This document shows positions 1 through 11,479 of a DNA stretch of 64,000 nt, piece by piece (within the stretch, counting starts at the first letter, position 1; each line of letters begins with the position of its first letter). The stretch is from contig JAZKJV010008882.1 in NCBI GenBank assembly GCA_037367405.1, positions 2,480,001 to 2,544,000 on the forward strand. The letters run 5' to 3'. Below the pieces are notes generated by a model. That model searched no databases. It was not told where the DNA came from and was given only the letters and a program-made list of their open reading frames with translations. This DNA is from Ottelia alismoides (taxonomy: Eukaryota > Streptophyta > Magnoliopsida > Alismatales > Hydrocharitaceae). The translations under genes and the position numbers were made by a program.

Positions 1-345
1 TCATTTTGGAATGGACAATCTAAATCCCAATAGTATCTTAGTGGTCCCAGATCTTTGATCATAAACTGATTTGATAGGTATTTCTTTATCTCTGCATGCC
101 CTTCGAGTTATCATCATAGCCTTATGCAGTAGACACATCCTCCAATGTTGAACTTGAGCATCATAGCTTGGAGGTTGTTGCATGTGAGTGAACTCTTGCA
201 TATCGCCATTGAAAAAGGCATCTTGACATCAAGTTGATAAAGGTGCTAATCTAGACCTACTATCATGAAGAGAAGAATCCACACATTTTAGAGACATGGC
301 ACGAGGGAGGTGTCAAATAAGTCACAGTAAATCTATGTTAAGCAC
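1..345 (-). pseudogene. Ty1/copia reverse transcriptase fragment
   Basis: Read on the minus strand, about 345-200 gives a copia RT block with the sense of QLDVK, then a frame break, then AFFNGDMQEFTHMQQPP, matching the family signature [25 protein letters not shown]. From about 200 to the window edge an open frame of 66 codons continues (HWRMCLLHKA onward) but diverges from the usual YGLKQ block and stops at base 1. One frameshift and several stops lie upstream. This is a decayed piece of an RT domain; gag, integrase and LTRs belonging to it are not visible here. It lies opposite in orientation to the copia element that begins near 397, so it is an independent older insertion. Identification rests on the QLDVK...QQPP block; the C-terminal part is uncertain. 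Confidence 0.65.
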
Positions 346-396
346 GTAGATAACAACCAAGCTCTGTATCTTGCAACTAAGTTCTTGTAGGAAATA

Positions 397-481
397 TTAT
401 TTATGTCCTCTAGGGTTTCTCCTTTACATAAAGGAACCTTATAGACTAAAAATAAATAGATTATTCATTTCTTTCCGCGCA
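397..481 (+). repeat. Partial 5' LTR of copia A
   Basis: The tail of a short copia LTR ends just before the primer-binding-site-like sequence at 482. It shares the pattern of a short-LTR promoter region, a run resembling CTAGGGTTTCTCC, then AATAAATAG and a final CGCA, with the other LTRs in the window. The upstream half of the LTR and its TG start are not recognisable. Confidence 0.55.
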
Positions 482-994
482 TGGTATCAGAACGACGATC
501 CTAAACTAAAGCCCTGATATTATTTACACCAAAACCATATATGTCGGCATCTCTCCTCCAGATCTCGACTTCCGCGTGAGGTTAGCACCTTCGTGTCTCC
601 ACCCCCGCACCTTCATGCACCACATGGAGACAATGTGCGGGCCCAATCTTGCTGCAACACACGTTCCCCACCTCTATTTGGGCCTGCTCCACTCGAAGGT
701 GCTCCCTAGCACCACCCAACAATGTAAAACCGCATGTAGGCCCTCCGTACACAGCCTCATGTTTGTGCACATTGCATGAGTAACTGGTTTGGTCATTTAC
801 GTGTTGATTTTGGGACAATGCAACATGAATTTGACTCTGTAAATTCAATTCTCCTACCATAGAGCATCTCCGAAGTTGATGGAAAAGGTTATGCTCTGAG
901 CTTGCACATGCACAATGTAGTCCCTACATGATTGTATAGACAAAAATCAGATTGTTATGGCACCTGTTCACGTCCTTCCCGATCTCCATTCGTC

Positions 995-1934
995 ATGACA
1001 GAAGACAAGGCTGATATGTATTTATCTCCCGCTTCCGGGGCATTCAAAGGCCATGCACCCATCGTCAAGATGAAAGGGGTCAATTACGAATTGTGGGCAA
1101 TGCAGTTAACGAGCATCATGGAGAGCAACAATAAAGAATACATCTTGACGCAACTCGAACCAGCAGATAAGACTAGAGAAAACGCTTCATGGAAGCAGGA
1201 CAATGCATGGGCACATATTTGGCTCTTTAGCATTGTTACAATGAAGATAGCCAATGACATTTTACATTAGCCTATTACAAAGGTGACATAGGGTATTCTC
1301 ACTCATAGGCGAAGAATGAGAAAAGGATCCTCCAACTCTAGTATGACATCTTCACGAGGAAGCAGGATGGTTGCCCTCTCTATGCTTCATACTCTTGGTT
1401 TTGTGACATGTTCGATAAGCTTCATAGCTACATACCCCTAAGCGCTAATAATTAGCATATAATGGCTTACACAAACACCACAATGGTAGATGTTTTTCGT
1501 ACATCTCTTGATCCCCAGTATAATGCTACCCACTACCAACTTCTTACAGGTGCATCTATCCCTCCCATAGAGGAGGCCTAAAGCCATCTAAGAAGGATTA
1601 TTGTTCCTCTTGCTTCTACTACTCAGACCTCCTCTGCCATAGTAGCATTTCACGACAAAGGAAGTTCGACACAATTCACAGGGTGTGGAGTTTTTGGCAG
1701 AGTAAGTGGTTGCAATCACTCGTAGTGTACATACAACAACCGCATAAGGAACTCTATGGATACATGTTATCAGAAGCATAGACGCTTCGCATTTGCTTGT
1801 ATTAATGAGCAATTTGTGCCCATTGCTATTCCTGTTGATCAGAAGTATGATGATATTGTCTCTCGTCTAAAGGAGATCATGGGCCCTTCAGTCGATTCTA
1901 GTTTCTCTAGTGCTCCTTTGGCCTCATCTAACAT
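995..1934 (+). pseudogene. Copia gag remnant (element A)
   Basis: The frame from the ATG at 995 carries the gag start typical of this copia clade: an acidic N-terminus, GAFKGHAPIVKMKGVNYELWAMQL, then LTQLEPADKTRENASWKQDNAWAHIWL. It corresponds to the MSESKVDMPSVGAFKGPAL start of copia D at 34489. The frame stops at 1268-1270. Later gag blocks persist in other frames, for example LQYDIFTRKQDG near 1340, a PPIEEA block near 1560, and CYQKHRRFAFACINEQ near 1765, which corresponds to the residues after the zinc knuckle. The knuckle itself is barely recognisable. Several stops and small indels make it a clear pseudogene. Confidence 0.7.
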
Positions 1935-2185
1935 TGTGGAAAGGGAATACATAGTTGATTATTCATCATGCCCTAGGGTTCTCTCAAAGAGAGGAAAAAC
2001 TATGGAGCAAATTACATAGTAGAGACAGAAATAAAACTAAAAATATAAAATAAGACAAGAAAAAATAACTCTCAACACTCTCCCTCGAGATGGAGCATAG
2101 ACGTCAGTCATGCTCAACTTGGAACAACATATTTGAAATAATCCTCTGACTAGAGCCTTGTTGAAAACATATGATGCATGCCCCC
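1935..2185 (-). mobile_element. Inverted copia 3' end with LTR inside element A
   Basis: On the minus strand, 2185-2078 encodes the end of an RNase H domain (FNKALVRG...CCSKLSMTDVYAPS) followed by a purine-rich tract (CGAGGGAGAG). A 143-bp LTR follows at 2077-1935, beginning TGTTGAGAG and ending CCACA. The order coding end, purine tract, LTR is that of a copia 3' end read backwards relative to element A. It replaces the missing central part of A. The right boundary with A's own RNase H at about 2186-2200 is abrupt and shows no duplication. Confidence 0.75.
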
Positions 2186-2199
2186 CTGAGCTGGTGTGG

Positions 2200-2517
2200 G
2201 AAGTAAAGATAGTAAAGAAGTAATGTGGGTTCGAGCATTACTAGCCGACCTTCACATAGAAATGCTTCTTATGTCGTTGAAATATGATAATCAGGTTGCT
2301 CTATTCATTACCAATAATCATGCCTTCATGAGTGAACAAAGCACATTGAATTTGACTGACACTATATACAAGACATGGTTAAAAGGAGCTTCATCTCCAC
2401 GTCTCATGTTAGCTCAGAGGACCAAACTGCAGATATCTTTACCAAGGCACTGCTCAGGGGACCATTCCAGAAGTGTTCATCCAAGCCGAGCATGATTAAT
2501 ATCTATGCTCCATCTTG
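2200..2517 (+). pseudogene. Copia RNase H tail (element A)
   Basis: The frame from 2196 to 2495 reads EVMWVRALLADLHIEM...KYDNQVALFITNNHAF, the C-terminal RNase H region that copia D carries as EMMWVRAVLEDLHVD...LHCDNQVALFIANNPAF. Small indels then shift the frame, but the end of the polyprotein (DIFTKALLRGPFQKCSSKLSMINIYAPS) can still be followed to about 2517, just before the purine tract and right LTR. The upstream catalytic part is missing. Confidence 0.75.
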
Positions 2518-2525
2518 AGGGGCAG

Positions 2526-2668
2526 CGTAGAGATATATTTATGTTTATGTACTTTTTCCTCAAATTCTTTTGCTTTCGCCTATCTTATGTAATTTACCCT
2601 TAGGTTTCTCCTCTATATAAGAGAGACTAAGGTTCTATGGAATAACAAGTTGCTCATTTTTCCCAACA
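2526..2668 (+). repeat. 3' LTR of copia A
   Basis: This 143-bp LTR starts CGTAGAGATAT (first base changed from TG) after the purine tract at about 2514-2525. It has the family's TATATAAGAGAG promoter core and ends TTCCCAACA. It is closest in pattern to the LTRs of elements B and C. No matching 5-bp duplication can be tested because the left LTR start is lost. Confidence 0.8.
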
Positions 2669-3953
2669 ATGATTATTGTGGATAGTGATAACCATAATAA
2701 TCATATATTTGATGATTAAATCTCATTTAATTATCTTAAATAACTCTTCTCATGTGTACAAATAATATGAATCGCATTCATATTACTCGTGATAATTAAA
2801 TCATATTTAATCATCAATTTTCCTATTCTTAGATATATTGTCAACAATAAAATTATTCTTGAACTCTTTCAAGAACAATGTGTCTTCTCCGTGGATACTT
2901 GGAGATAAGGACAGTGTGATTGTACATTTCATGTATAGTGACTTGGATATTGAGATCTTATCTCATATCCATATCTAGGTGACATTTCAAAGATGTTTGA
3001 TTAAATCAAACCATAAATCTAATCTTCTCATTACATTCGAATCACATTTAGCATGTTCGATATTTAGACTAAGATCAGATTACTTTCATGTATAGTGACT
3101 TGGATATTGAGATCTTATCTCATATCCAGATCTAGGTGACATCTCAAAGATGTTTAATTAAATCAAACCATAAATCTAATCTTCTCATTGCGTTCGAATC
3201 ACATTCAGATCAATGTTCGATATTTAGACTAAGATCAGATTACTAATCTTCTGAGGAGTTTCTAAAATCCAAACATTTTTCATCACTTCCTTGGAATGGA
3301 AGTGTCATGGTTATACAATCGTTTACGATCACATCACCCTCGAGTATTCCAAGTTCCCGTACATCCTACATATTGGAAAACCTAAAATAAATCCGAAGTT
3401 TTAGATCATATTTGAATTGTTTTCTTTAGGGTTTTATCATTATGTTTCTCATTCGATCAATGTGAGTTTGTATCGATCATATGCTTTCCAAAAACATATA
3501 TCATACCTACAAATTCTATCATGCTTCCAAAGCAGGATAACCATGCATGGAATTTGGTTGGTTCCAATATCTCACGAGTGAGCTCATGGCTTCCGGTTCA
3601 TTAGTAAACATGTATGATCCCTTTAAGAGAACGTACTACTCATATGCCCTTGTATGAACATCAACTCGCAATTATATAGACCTAGATTAGGTCAACAACC
3701 TAATGATCTGCCTAATGTACATACTTAGACATATAGTAGTACATGTCTCCAGTCAGAGGATGCGTGCCTATATCGTAACAGCAGATGAAATAGATCTTGG
3801 TTTTCTTTATCTCGTTAAGTCAACTCTTCGACCTAACTTATCCCATTAAGGTAGACTAGCAACGCTTTTCATAGACTAGATCCAGTCTATGAAAACAAGT
3901 TAATATCTAGTATATTTATTTTGGGTGGGTTAAGTAATGGTTATTAAAAAATA
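2669..3953. other. AT-rich repeat-like region without recognised gene
   Basis: No coding frame of note is present. The sequence has the texture of a long retrotransposon LTR or a non-coding element interior: AT-rich, with many ATTAAAT and CATAAATC patches and a 157-160-bp tandem duplication near 2927-3243. I see no TG..CA ends, primer site or terminal repeats that would fix its identity. Confidence 0.4.
2927..3243. repeat. Two-copy tandem duplication, unit about 158 bp
   Basis: Copy 1 (2927-3083) and copy 2 (3084-3243) both begin with TTTCATGTATAGTGAC and end with AAGATCAGATTAC. They differ by a few substitutions and a short indel near the end (CATTTAGCATG against CATTCAGATCAATG). The duplication is direct and head-to-tail, with no intervening sequence. 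Confidence 0.85.
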
Positions 3954-4722
3954 GAGATTTTTACTCCCATACCCCTGCGTACTTTCGTAATTACGTAAAA
4001 AACCCTCAATAATCGTGAATTACACTAAAAATCCTGAATAATTACTCTACCTTATGCATAGGCCCCTCCGTTAAAAATCATCCACTGACCTACACTAACC
4101 CTTGAGTTAACTAACCTAAGTCCAATGGTAGACGTTTATTCTACTTTTATTATATTTTAATAAATCCCAACTCCACTCCATTCTTCCTCCTCTTCCCCAC
4201 CCTCCACCTCCCCTCCTCTCGCACAAGTAGCAACAGTTCCACCATCGGGTGAATCTCTCCTTCTAGCGCCTCCCTCCACCGCCCCTCCTTGAAACCAAGC
4301 ATCGGGGGATCTCCTCCTCAAGGGACATTGCATTCGGTCGCCTTGGCGGGTGGAGCGAAGCACAAGTTGATCTCTTCCTCGAGGCTCCAGACGACAAAGT
4401 CTAGTTTAAGGGTGGAGTCAAGGCTTTGGTCGTCTGAGTTCAAGGGTGGCAGAACGTGACTCGCTAAATCACAAAGGGGACGAAGGATTATAGATGATCC
4501 AGATTGCAGGCATGACACCTTTTGCAAATTGGATTGAGTTCAAGGGGTAAAATAGTCAGAATTTGGTCAATTCCTTTAAAGATAATGGATAAAATATATT
4601 GAAGTTAGCAGTTATGCCACGCCTTGGTTAACAATTGTTCATGATTCTGGGTGCATTTCACGATTATTGAAGGGTTATGTATGTAATAATGAAAGTACAT
4701 AGGTTATGAGTGTAAAAATCCC
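3954..4722. mobile_element. Mutator-like element with long TIRs and GC-rich core
   Basis: The left end (GAGATTTTTACTCCCATA...) and the reverse complement of the right end (GGGATTTTTACACTCATA...) align imperfectly over roughly 90 bp, sharing GTACTTTC, AACCCT and AATAATCGTGAA. Long diverged terminal inverted repeats of this sort are typical of Mutator-like elements. Flanks AAAAAATAG and AATAAATAG resemble a 9-bp target duplication with one mismatch, though the exact register is ambiguous. The centre (about 4170-4520) is sharply GC-rich compared with the arms and reads as short frames on the minus strand. No transposase is present, so the copy is non-autonomous. The core may be captured host sequence. 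Confidence 0.6.
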
Positions 4723-4799
4723 AATAAATAGTTTATTTGAGTCAAAAGATGGGAAAATACGCTATGGTATTCGCTCCAAATATATTAAAAGATGAAGAA

Positions 4800-7700
4800 A
4801 AGTTACACGAAGACTTACAAAAACCAAAACTTGAGAGCAGTCCTAATAGTGGAAAATTACATTCTAAAAGAAAAGAGCATCATTTCTAGCTAACCAAATC
4901 TCCTGGATAATTGCGGTAGGCCAAAGAAGGTTCTCTCTAGATCAATGCTTTACCTCCAACATCGAGTCCCAAAATAGATACATGTTCTGAAGATTCAACC
5001 AGTCAGCGCCAATCTCCGTCCAAATTGGGGACGTCTTCACATAATTCTAGAAAAGATATTCCACAGTCTCAATTTGTGTTTCGCAAAGGGGACATCAATT
5101 ACAAACATCCGTGAAAAAATGGTCCCTTATCATTATACGCTTTCTGCATAGCAACCACATAAGGAAGTTCTACTCGGCAGTTTTAACTCCCATATAAAGT
5201 TACAGTCACAAACCAAAGCACCTATCCTTAGACGTGACAGTGTGGGAATACCTTTAGGCTTGTTTAACCGAAAAGGAATTATTCTTTCACACCAAGTGAT
5301 CCTGCTCATCAACAAGTATCAGTCTGCCTAAGGGATTCCAAAAGTAGAAGGAAATCCTCTAGGCGTTGGTTAGAGAAGTCCGTCAAGAACGAAGGCATCC
5401 AATTGGTGTCCAACCAACAATCTAACACATGTTCTTCACGATTAGCATCTAGAGCAAATAAACAGGGGAACCTGGAAGAGAAAGGTCCCTAACCGGACCA
5501 ATTGTCGGTACAAAAAGCAAAAGATTTACTATCATCTGGAAGCAAGGCAACACCGATTTGATCCCTTTCCAAAAAGTTGAAGGGTAAAAGTTCAGGTGCT
5601 AGGGAAAACTTCCTTGGATCCCGATGTTATAAATGTTGTGAACGAATTGGCAACAAAAGCCTTCACTCATGCGCTATCCTACTAACCCATTTTAGGAGAA
5701 AAGCCTCGTTCATGGTTTCCAAGCGAGTGATCCCGAGATCACCAGCCATTGTTGGTGAGGTAACAGTCTCCCAGTCAACCAGATGCACCCCTGACCCCTC
5801 CTACCCTAATTTGCCTTAAAGAAATCTCTGTATGATCATTCCTAGTCGGTACTTGATACAAATAGGGAGAAGAGGAGATGACATGGAGAAAACAGGAATA
5901 GCCAAGAGAACGGTATTTACAAGCACCAATCATCCACCACGGGATAAAATAGCCGCTTTCCAGCTATAGAGTTTTCATATTTCTATGATAGGAAACTAGT
6001 CAGACATCTTAATTCTTCCAACTAACAAAGGAAGGCCTAAGTAGCGGATCGAGAAAGAGTTGCACTCCATACCTAACTCCACACAACATGCATGTGTATC
6101 TAGGTTTGAATGACCAAATGGGATTAGTTGTAGACTTTCTATGATTGAGTACAAGATCGGACAGTTCGCCAAAAATCCTTAAAGTTACTACTATTCCTAT
6201 AGCTCCATCTTTGCCTCTAATAAAAAAGATGGTGTCATCTGCATACTGTAGTAGAAGAATAGAGATATCATCAATGATGTAACCATGTGCGAGATCATTA
6301 CATGCGCGCGCTCAACCATGCAGGTTAAGACATCCGCTACAATCACAAATACATACGGTCTAGGGGGCACCCCTGTCTAACACCCTATTGTGGCTGGAAA
6401 AATCCTCCCTCAGGTTGACCGTTAAAAAGCATCAAGTAGGATGTTGTGGTGACGCAATGCATCATCCAGAAGATCCAAGTAACGAGAAAACCCTATCTAG
6501 ACATCACCATCTAGAGAGAACGCCAATCCACTGTGTCATAAGCTTTTAGAGAAGTCCATCTTCTAAAGCATACCCTTCGACTAATGTCTCTTCCAGTCTG
6601 CTATACATGGAAGGACATATCGATATCGGTATCGATATCGGTACCATGTCGATACCGATATAACGCTGATATATCGGCGATATATCGACGCCATATCGCC
6701 GACATCGGGATTCAGCTCGCCTTTTTTGTGTGTCGATACCCGATATCGGACATATCGGCGATATATCGGTGACCTGTCGATACCGATATATCGTCGATAT
6801 TCGCCGAGATATCGAGATTCGGCCTTCCGCCTATAATCTCAGTTGCTATAGACAAACGATCCATAATCTAGCTTCCCGAGACAAATGTTGATTGGAACGA
6901 TGAAATGATGTGATCCAAAACCATGTTCAATCTAATTGCCAAGACCTTCGCTACTATAAAATAGATAGCATTGGAGAGTGCAATCGACAGAAAATCTTCC
7001 ACTCTCTTAGAAACCTCCTTCGGTAACAGAAAAATGTGAGCCTTGTTAAGTCTCTTAAACCTAGCATTTTCTCTAGCAAACTCCTCCAAAACATTCATAG
7101 CTTCTCTTCCTACCAATGCCCAAAATTCATAGAAGAAAAAATAGGAAACCTGTCAGGACCAGGTGCATCATCAACATTCAAATTCCAAACAGCTACTTTC
7201 ACCTCTTCTGATGTAATGTTTTACACCAAGTGATTTTTAGATAGTTGAGAATCCCCCTTGGCCAGATTATCTCCAGGGTCTAACAACATTCCTTCTTGAG
7301 AAGTTATGGAAATGATCAACAATTTCCCGTCACGTCTCACGGTCACATGCCTTCCACTCACCACCACATAGCAGATCAAGTTATTGTGATGTCTCTTGCA
7401 GAAAACTCAATGGAAATAAGTTGTGTTCGCATCACCTTCTTTGAGCCAAGAGTGTCGTGATCTTTGTTTCCACTCCACAACACGTTTCTTATCCTCAGCT
7501 ATGATAATTTTTTGTGTTGTTGCTCTAGTTGTGAGTTCTTTAGCTAAAAGATCATTGGTAACTTCCAACCCACCAATTCTGCACACATCTTTTTCTACCT
7601 CCTTACGTCGGGCTCTTCTAGCCTCTCTAACCTCCTCCTTGAAAAAGCAAAGTCGTATGCACAAATAAATCAACTTCCGAGCCATATATGATGCTGCGAA

Positions 7701-8133
7701 GCCCAAGACCAGAGTGGAGGTCCAGTGGCAGGAAACCAACTCTGAAATTATCCTCTTGTAGCCATGCGCACTTGAATATGAAGAAATCCCTAGTGGGAAA
7801 GACATCCCCAGAGTTCCAAACCAATGATGTATGGTCAGACTTGGTATGAGGTCTAGACCTGGAAAAAATGAAATAGGGAAGACAACAAGAAGCTCCGCAA
7901 AGGCCAGAAAATGATCAATACAGGAGAACGAGCCAGAAATCCTCCATGTATATCTAGTGTCGCAACATCAATCACATCAAGCTCCATATTATCTATCAGG
8001 TCGACAAAATCGACCGAAAAAGGGTCTTGACTACCTCTCAAGCGGGGACTGATGAACGCGAAATCCACCTCTTTAATAATCGATAATTGTATAGGAGGCA
8101 GAATTCGGTCGATCAAAAACCACAATCTTTGAA
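4800..8133 (-). pseudogene. LINE 1 ORF2: endonuclease end, reverse transcriptase, C-terminal domain
   Basis: Minus-strand frames give, in order: the end of the endonuclease (VDLIDNMELDVIDVATLD near 8000); the linker with KQRSRHSWLKEGDANTTYFH near 7410-7480; RT with LSIALSNAIYFIVAKVLAIRL and QSTFVSGS near 6870-7000; then, beyond the hAT-like insert, KMDFSKAYDTVDW near 6540 and the catalytic YADD box (LQYADDTIFFI) near 6230. The C-terminal zf-RVT-like region follows, with IGADWLNLQNMYLFWDSMLEVKH and WLARNDALFF near 4870-5030. In a live element this would be the RT that primes synthesis at the nicked target. Here many stops and shifts interrupt it. Confidence 0.75.
6606..6843. mobile_element. 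hAT-like word element 1 (ATCG words)
   Basis: A 238-bp insert interrupts the LINE 1 RT. TGCTATA occurs on both sides (6599-6605 and 6844-6850), or 8 bp with one mismatch. Removing one copy rejoins the RT reading around QIMDRLSIA and DWKRH. The insert is almost wholly ATCG-centred words such as GATATCGGTATCG and ATATCGGCGATAT on both strands. Its ends (CATGGAAGG on the left, weaker on the right) fit the CA..G pattern of hAT termini only in part. It has no coding potential. Confidence 0.7.
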
Positions 8134-10852
8134 TGTTGTGGAGTATTTATACTTGGCAAGTCTACCAAAGTCGAACACAGGAAACGGTGATTCTTAGTAG
8201 TGTGGTTCTAAATTCAATTAAATAATTAACTAAACTGTTCGATTAATTTCTGTGTCGGAAAATAAAGAGAAAATATGTTGATGCAAATGAGATGCAATGC
8301 TAATAAATTTTAAACAGAGCGTCGAGTTCAACACAAGATCTGTGACAATGAATTTTAATCCAAATAATAATAACCAATTTCCTCTATATTAAATCACAGA
8401 TCAAAAGATATCAAATCCAGAAATATTTATCAATAAATCCAGGCTGCAGGATATAAAATTAATCAATCGAATCACTCTTATGAGATAAATCAATAATAGC
8501 CCTTAAGATTCAACCCTCAAATAATATTCAATACTTTCAAAGAAATAAAGCCAATTACCCTCCTCTATTTAGCCCCTGCAAAAGTAGCTCGAATGTCACC
8601 AAATACAGTCAAAGAGTCACCAACTAGAAGCTTGCACAATAGATTAAGATCCTCAAATAATAACCTCTAAAGCATCTATGATCCGTTCACAAATTATGGT
8701 TAATAATAGAGCATCAAAATAGCTTTAAAATGACATAGAGTTCGGATGAAAAAGATATGATGAAATGAAATTTAAAGGATTAAAATGTAAGTAAAATAAA
8801 ATTTTTCTTCCAAACACGTCCCTGGAGGTGCTTATCTGTAATTTAGCAAAGTAAGAGGGTCCCTTCTGCAATTTATCCCAGGTGGGGGTATATTTGTAAT
8901 ATCTAAAACTTTCGGAGGCTTCGGTGCAATTTTCCCAGGTGCACGAGGCGGAGGCTCGAGGATCCCGAGCCTGTGGTTCGGCCCGGGGATGAGGTTCGGG
9001 TGAGAGGCAGAGGCTTGGAGCCCCGAACCAGAGGCTCGATCGATGAAGCTATCCGAGCCTTAGGGCGGCTTGATGGCGTGATCGGGGCCGTTGGATCAAG
9101 GGCTTGGGCCCGATCCAACGGTTGCTGATCGTCGAGGCGGCTGGAGAGGTAACCTTGACCGACCAAGGCAGAGCGGCGTCGCGCGGCAAAGCTCGGCCGA
9201 CACACGGCCGAGCTGCTGTAGCTCTGAGCTGACGACTGTTGTCGAGGGTGTCGGTGGCTCCTGCGAAGTGGGCGGTGATGCGGTGGCCTGTGCGAGGCCG
9301 GAGGAGGAGAAGGAAAGGGTTGGTCGGAGAGGATGTTAGGAGGGAGAGGAGGAAAGAAGGAGCAGCGGAGGTACCTGGAGGAGCTCGGAGCTCCTGATAG
9401 GATCTTCGCTCAAGGGCTGCGAACCTGAACTTACGCGAGGTTGGAAGCTAGAGGCAGCACGCAAGGAAGGCGGCTGGATCTCGCCGCCGGAGGTCTCCCT
9501 GTGGCCAAGCCTTGTTGTCACCAAGGACGTCGAGGGTTCTCCTGAAATGGCGGATGAGGGGAGCTGTTGGCGAGGGAAGGATACTTATAGGAGCGAGGTG
9601 GACAACAGTTACTCGAGGGAGAGGTCGGCCTCGTAACCGCCGGAGAAGGGAGGTGGCGACGACCGTTACGAGGACGGAGAAGGAGGAGGAACGACAGAGG
9701 GGGAAAAGGTTTGGCAACGGTTGAGGAAGAGGAAGGGGGTCACGTGCCTCACACGTGACCCGAGGGGCGCTGGGGTGAGAGAAAGTGGGGGGGCATGTGG
9801 CACGCCCAGGAGATGCCACGTGGCGCCCCAAAAAAATTTTCAAAATTACAGAGGAAAGAAAAATGAAAAAGAAATAAGAGACCTCGGATCGAAAAATTTC
9901 CTTCACGAAAGTTGTTCATCTCGACGAGATCTACAACGTTAATGAAGGACCCGGGAGCAAAAGAGATCACCTGTGCGAAGTGGTATTTTAGTGGTTCTTC
10001 ATGTGTATAGAAAATCGGATTTTGGGGGTTTTGTAATTTTTTTGGTGGTTTTAAAGAGGATAAAAAATCTAGAAAAAGTACGATAAAATACAAGGAAATT
10101 AATTACACACTAATCTGATTTTTTTATTTTTAATAAATAAGAAAGTGGGAAAATAAAATAGAAGTATGAAACACACAATTTTTGTACTGACCGACAACGG
10201 ACACCCGGACACAGTCAATTTTTTTATTTCAGTTTTAATTTGGAATTGGATTTTTGTGTCGCTTAATAAAACTTTCACCAAAGGACACATGTGAAGAAGA
10301 ATTACAATTAAAAGGGTTAATTGTTTACATAAAAACTTAGGTCAAAAATAGCAAAAAGTCAAAATGCGCAAAAGAGGCCCAAAACCCAACTTTCACATAT
10401 GATCTCCGAATTTTACGAAATTGGTCTTGGTTTGAAGGTATTTGAAAATGGAGTACTTTACAAGTGAGTAGACCAAAATAGGACACTGTATGGGGGAGAT
10501 ATGCTCGTTTTAGTCCGTCAGATGTGAAATCAGACTTTGGGATTATTTGACACTTATTTGTGTTAGTAATTTGCTTGTATTTTTTATTTATTCTTGTTAG
10601 TAATTTCTACACAATGGAAGTGGTTTGGGGTCAATCGGAGTTAGGATGAATTAATTGAAAATATGAGAAGTTAGCAGCTCTTTGGGCTAATTTACAAATG
10701 GAATTTTTAATGCAATTATGCATGATGAAATGCAAATATTATTTACATATGTATGAATGCTAATTATGCTCTATTGATGATTAGATGCATGTGAATTTTG
10801 AGGAACAGAGCCTAATCGACTAATTTTAGCATGATGAATACGAGATTCATCA
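8134..10852 (-). mobile_element. LTR-like 2.7-kb insertion in LINE 1
   Basis: The LINE 1 endonuclease stops matching at 10853 and resumes at 8133, so this block is an insertion. Read on the minus strand it begins TGATGAATCTCG and ends CCACAACA, giving TG..CA limits. It has AT-rich outer parts, a GC-rich stretch (about 8930-9730), and no gag or pol frame. That organisation resembles a large solo LTR, possibly of a Ty3-type element, but I could not find a matching 5-bp duplication, primer site or second LTR. The overlapping frames on both strands at 8903-9906 look like products of base composition. Confidence 0.45.
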
Positions 10853-11315
10853 AAGACAATCCAAAGAAAGCAATGAAATGTTGAAGCCGCCTTCGATTAG
10901 CCTTGCCAACCCTGGGAAAGTGTTCCTAGCCCTTCGGATATTTACCCATAAATATGGTCGGATAGCATGAAGGCAAGTACCAAAGATACATGAGAATGCA
11001 TTCTGCATGCCTAACAAAGCATTCTCCAAAAGGACTATAATGACATGTCTCCCCTTCAACTCCGATACAAAGCCAAAAATAGTCTTTCCCAGCAATGATC
11101 AACCCCACCCCCCATTGTGCCAATTGCATCCAAAGTTCTGAATTCCATTAAAGAACCCGCACACCCAAAGGACCCCAAAAATAAAGTAGAGCGAGAAGAG
11201 ATTTTTATTCTTACAACAAGGCCACATCGCAACCCCGATCATTCAACAGAGCTCCAATCGAACTCCGTTTTTCTGGGTTACCCAGACCTCTCACATTCCA
11301 AGTTAAAACCTTCAC
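10853..11315 (-). pseudogene. LINE 1 ORF2 N-terminal endonuclease
   Basis: The minus-strand frame carries VLTWNVRGLGNPEKRSSIGALLNDRGCDVALL, the start of the apurinic/apyrimidinic-type endonuclease of plant L1-like LINEs. LINE 2 has the same block as ILPWNVRGLGDPYKRRIV. The usual initiating ATG is GTG at 11315. Further blocks (LKGRHVIIVLLENALL, LARLIEGGFNISLLSLDC) lead to the insertion point at 10853. The endonuclease would nick target DNA for target-primed reverse transcription; here it is broken by stops and by the 2.7-kb insert. Confidence 0.8.
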
Positions 11316-11479
11316 TAAGAGAATTGAGAAGGACCTGAGGTTCGGACCACACCCACTACCAAAGAAACTTGGGAGATCTAGATAATCATACTCCAATTGT
11401 TGATCGCCTTTGATCGGTTTACTATTCATGTAATGTTTCCCATTTCCCCTCCTTGTGATAGAACGAGAGGATGTGAGCA

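Larger units (their letters stand above)
397..2668 (+). mobile_element. Degenerate Ty1/copia element A
   Basis: A plus-strand copia copy is seen as a partial left LTR (about 397-481), a primer-binding-site-like TGGTATCAGAAC at 482-493, a leader to about 994, decayed gag, an RNase H tail and a right LTR (2526-2668). Protease, integrase and most of RT are missing. In their place lies an inverted end of another copia copy (1935-2185). The leader (494-994) holds GC-rich, C-rich sequence like the leaders of the other copia copies and no gene. All frames are broken, so the element is dead. Confidence 0.75.

Noticed and set aside
6584..6850. Satellite or CRISPR-like array of ATCG repeats
   Set aside because: Words overlap and vary in spacing, there are no unique spacers, and target-site repeats flank the block, so it is an inserted element.
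8903..9942. Several overlapping frames of 60-150 codons
   Set aside because: They occur on both strands in a GC-rich block, a composition effect; no conserved block was found.
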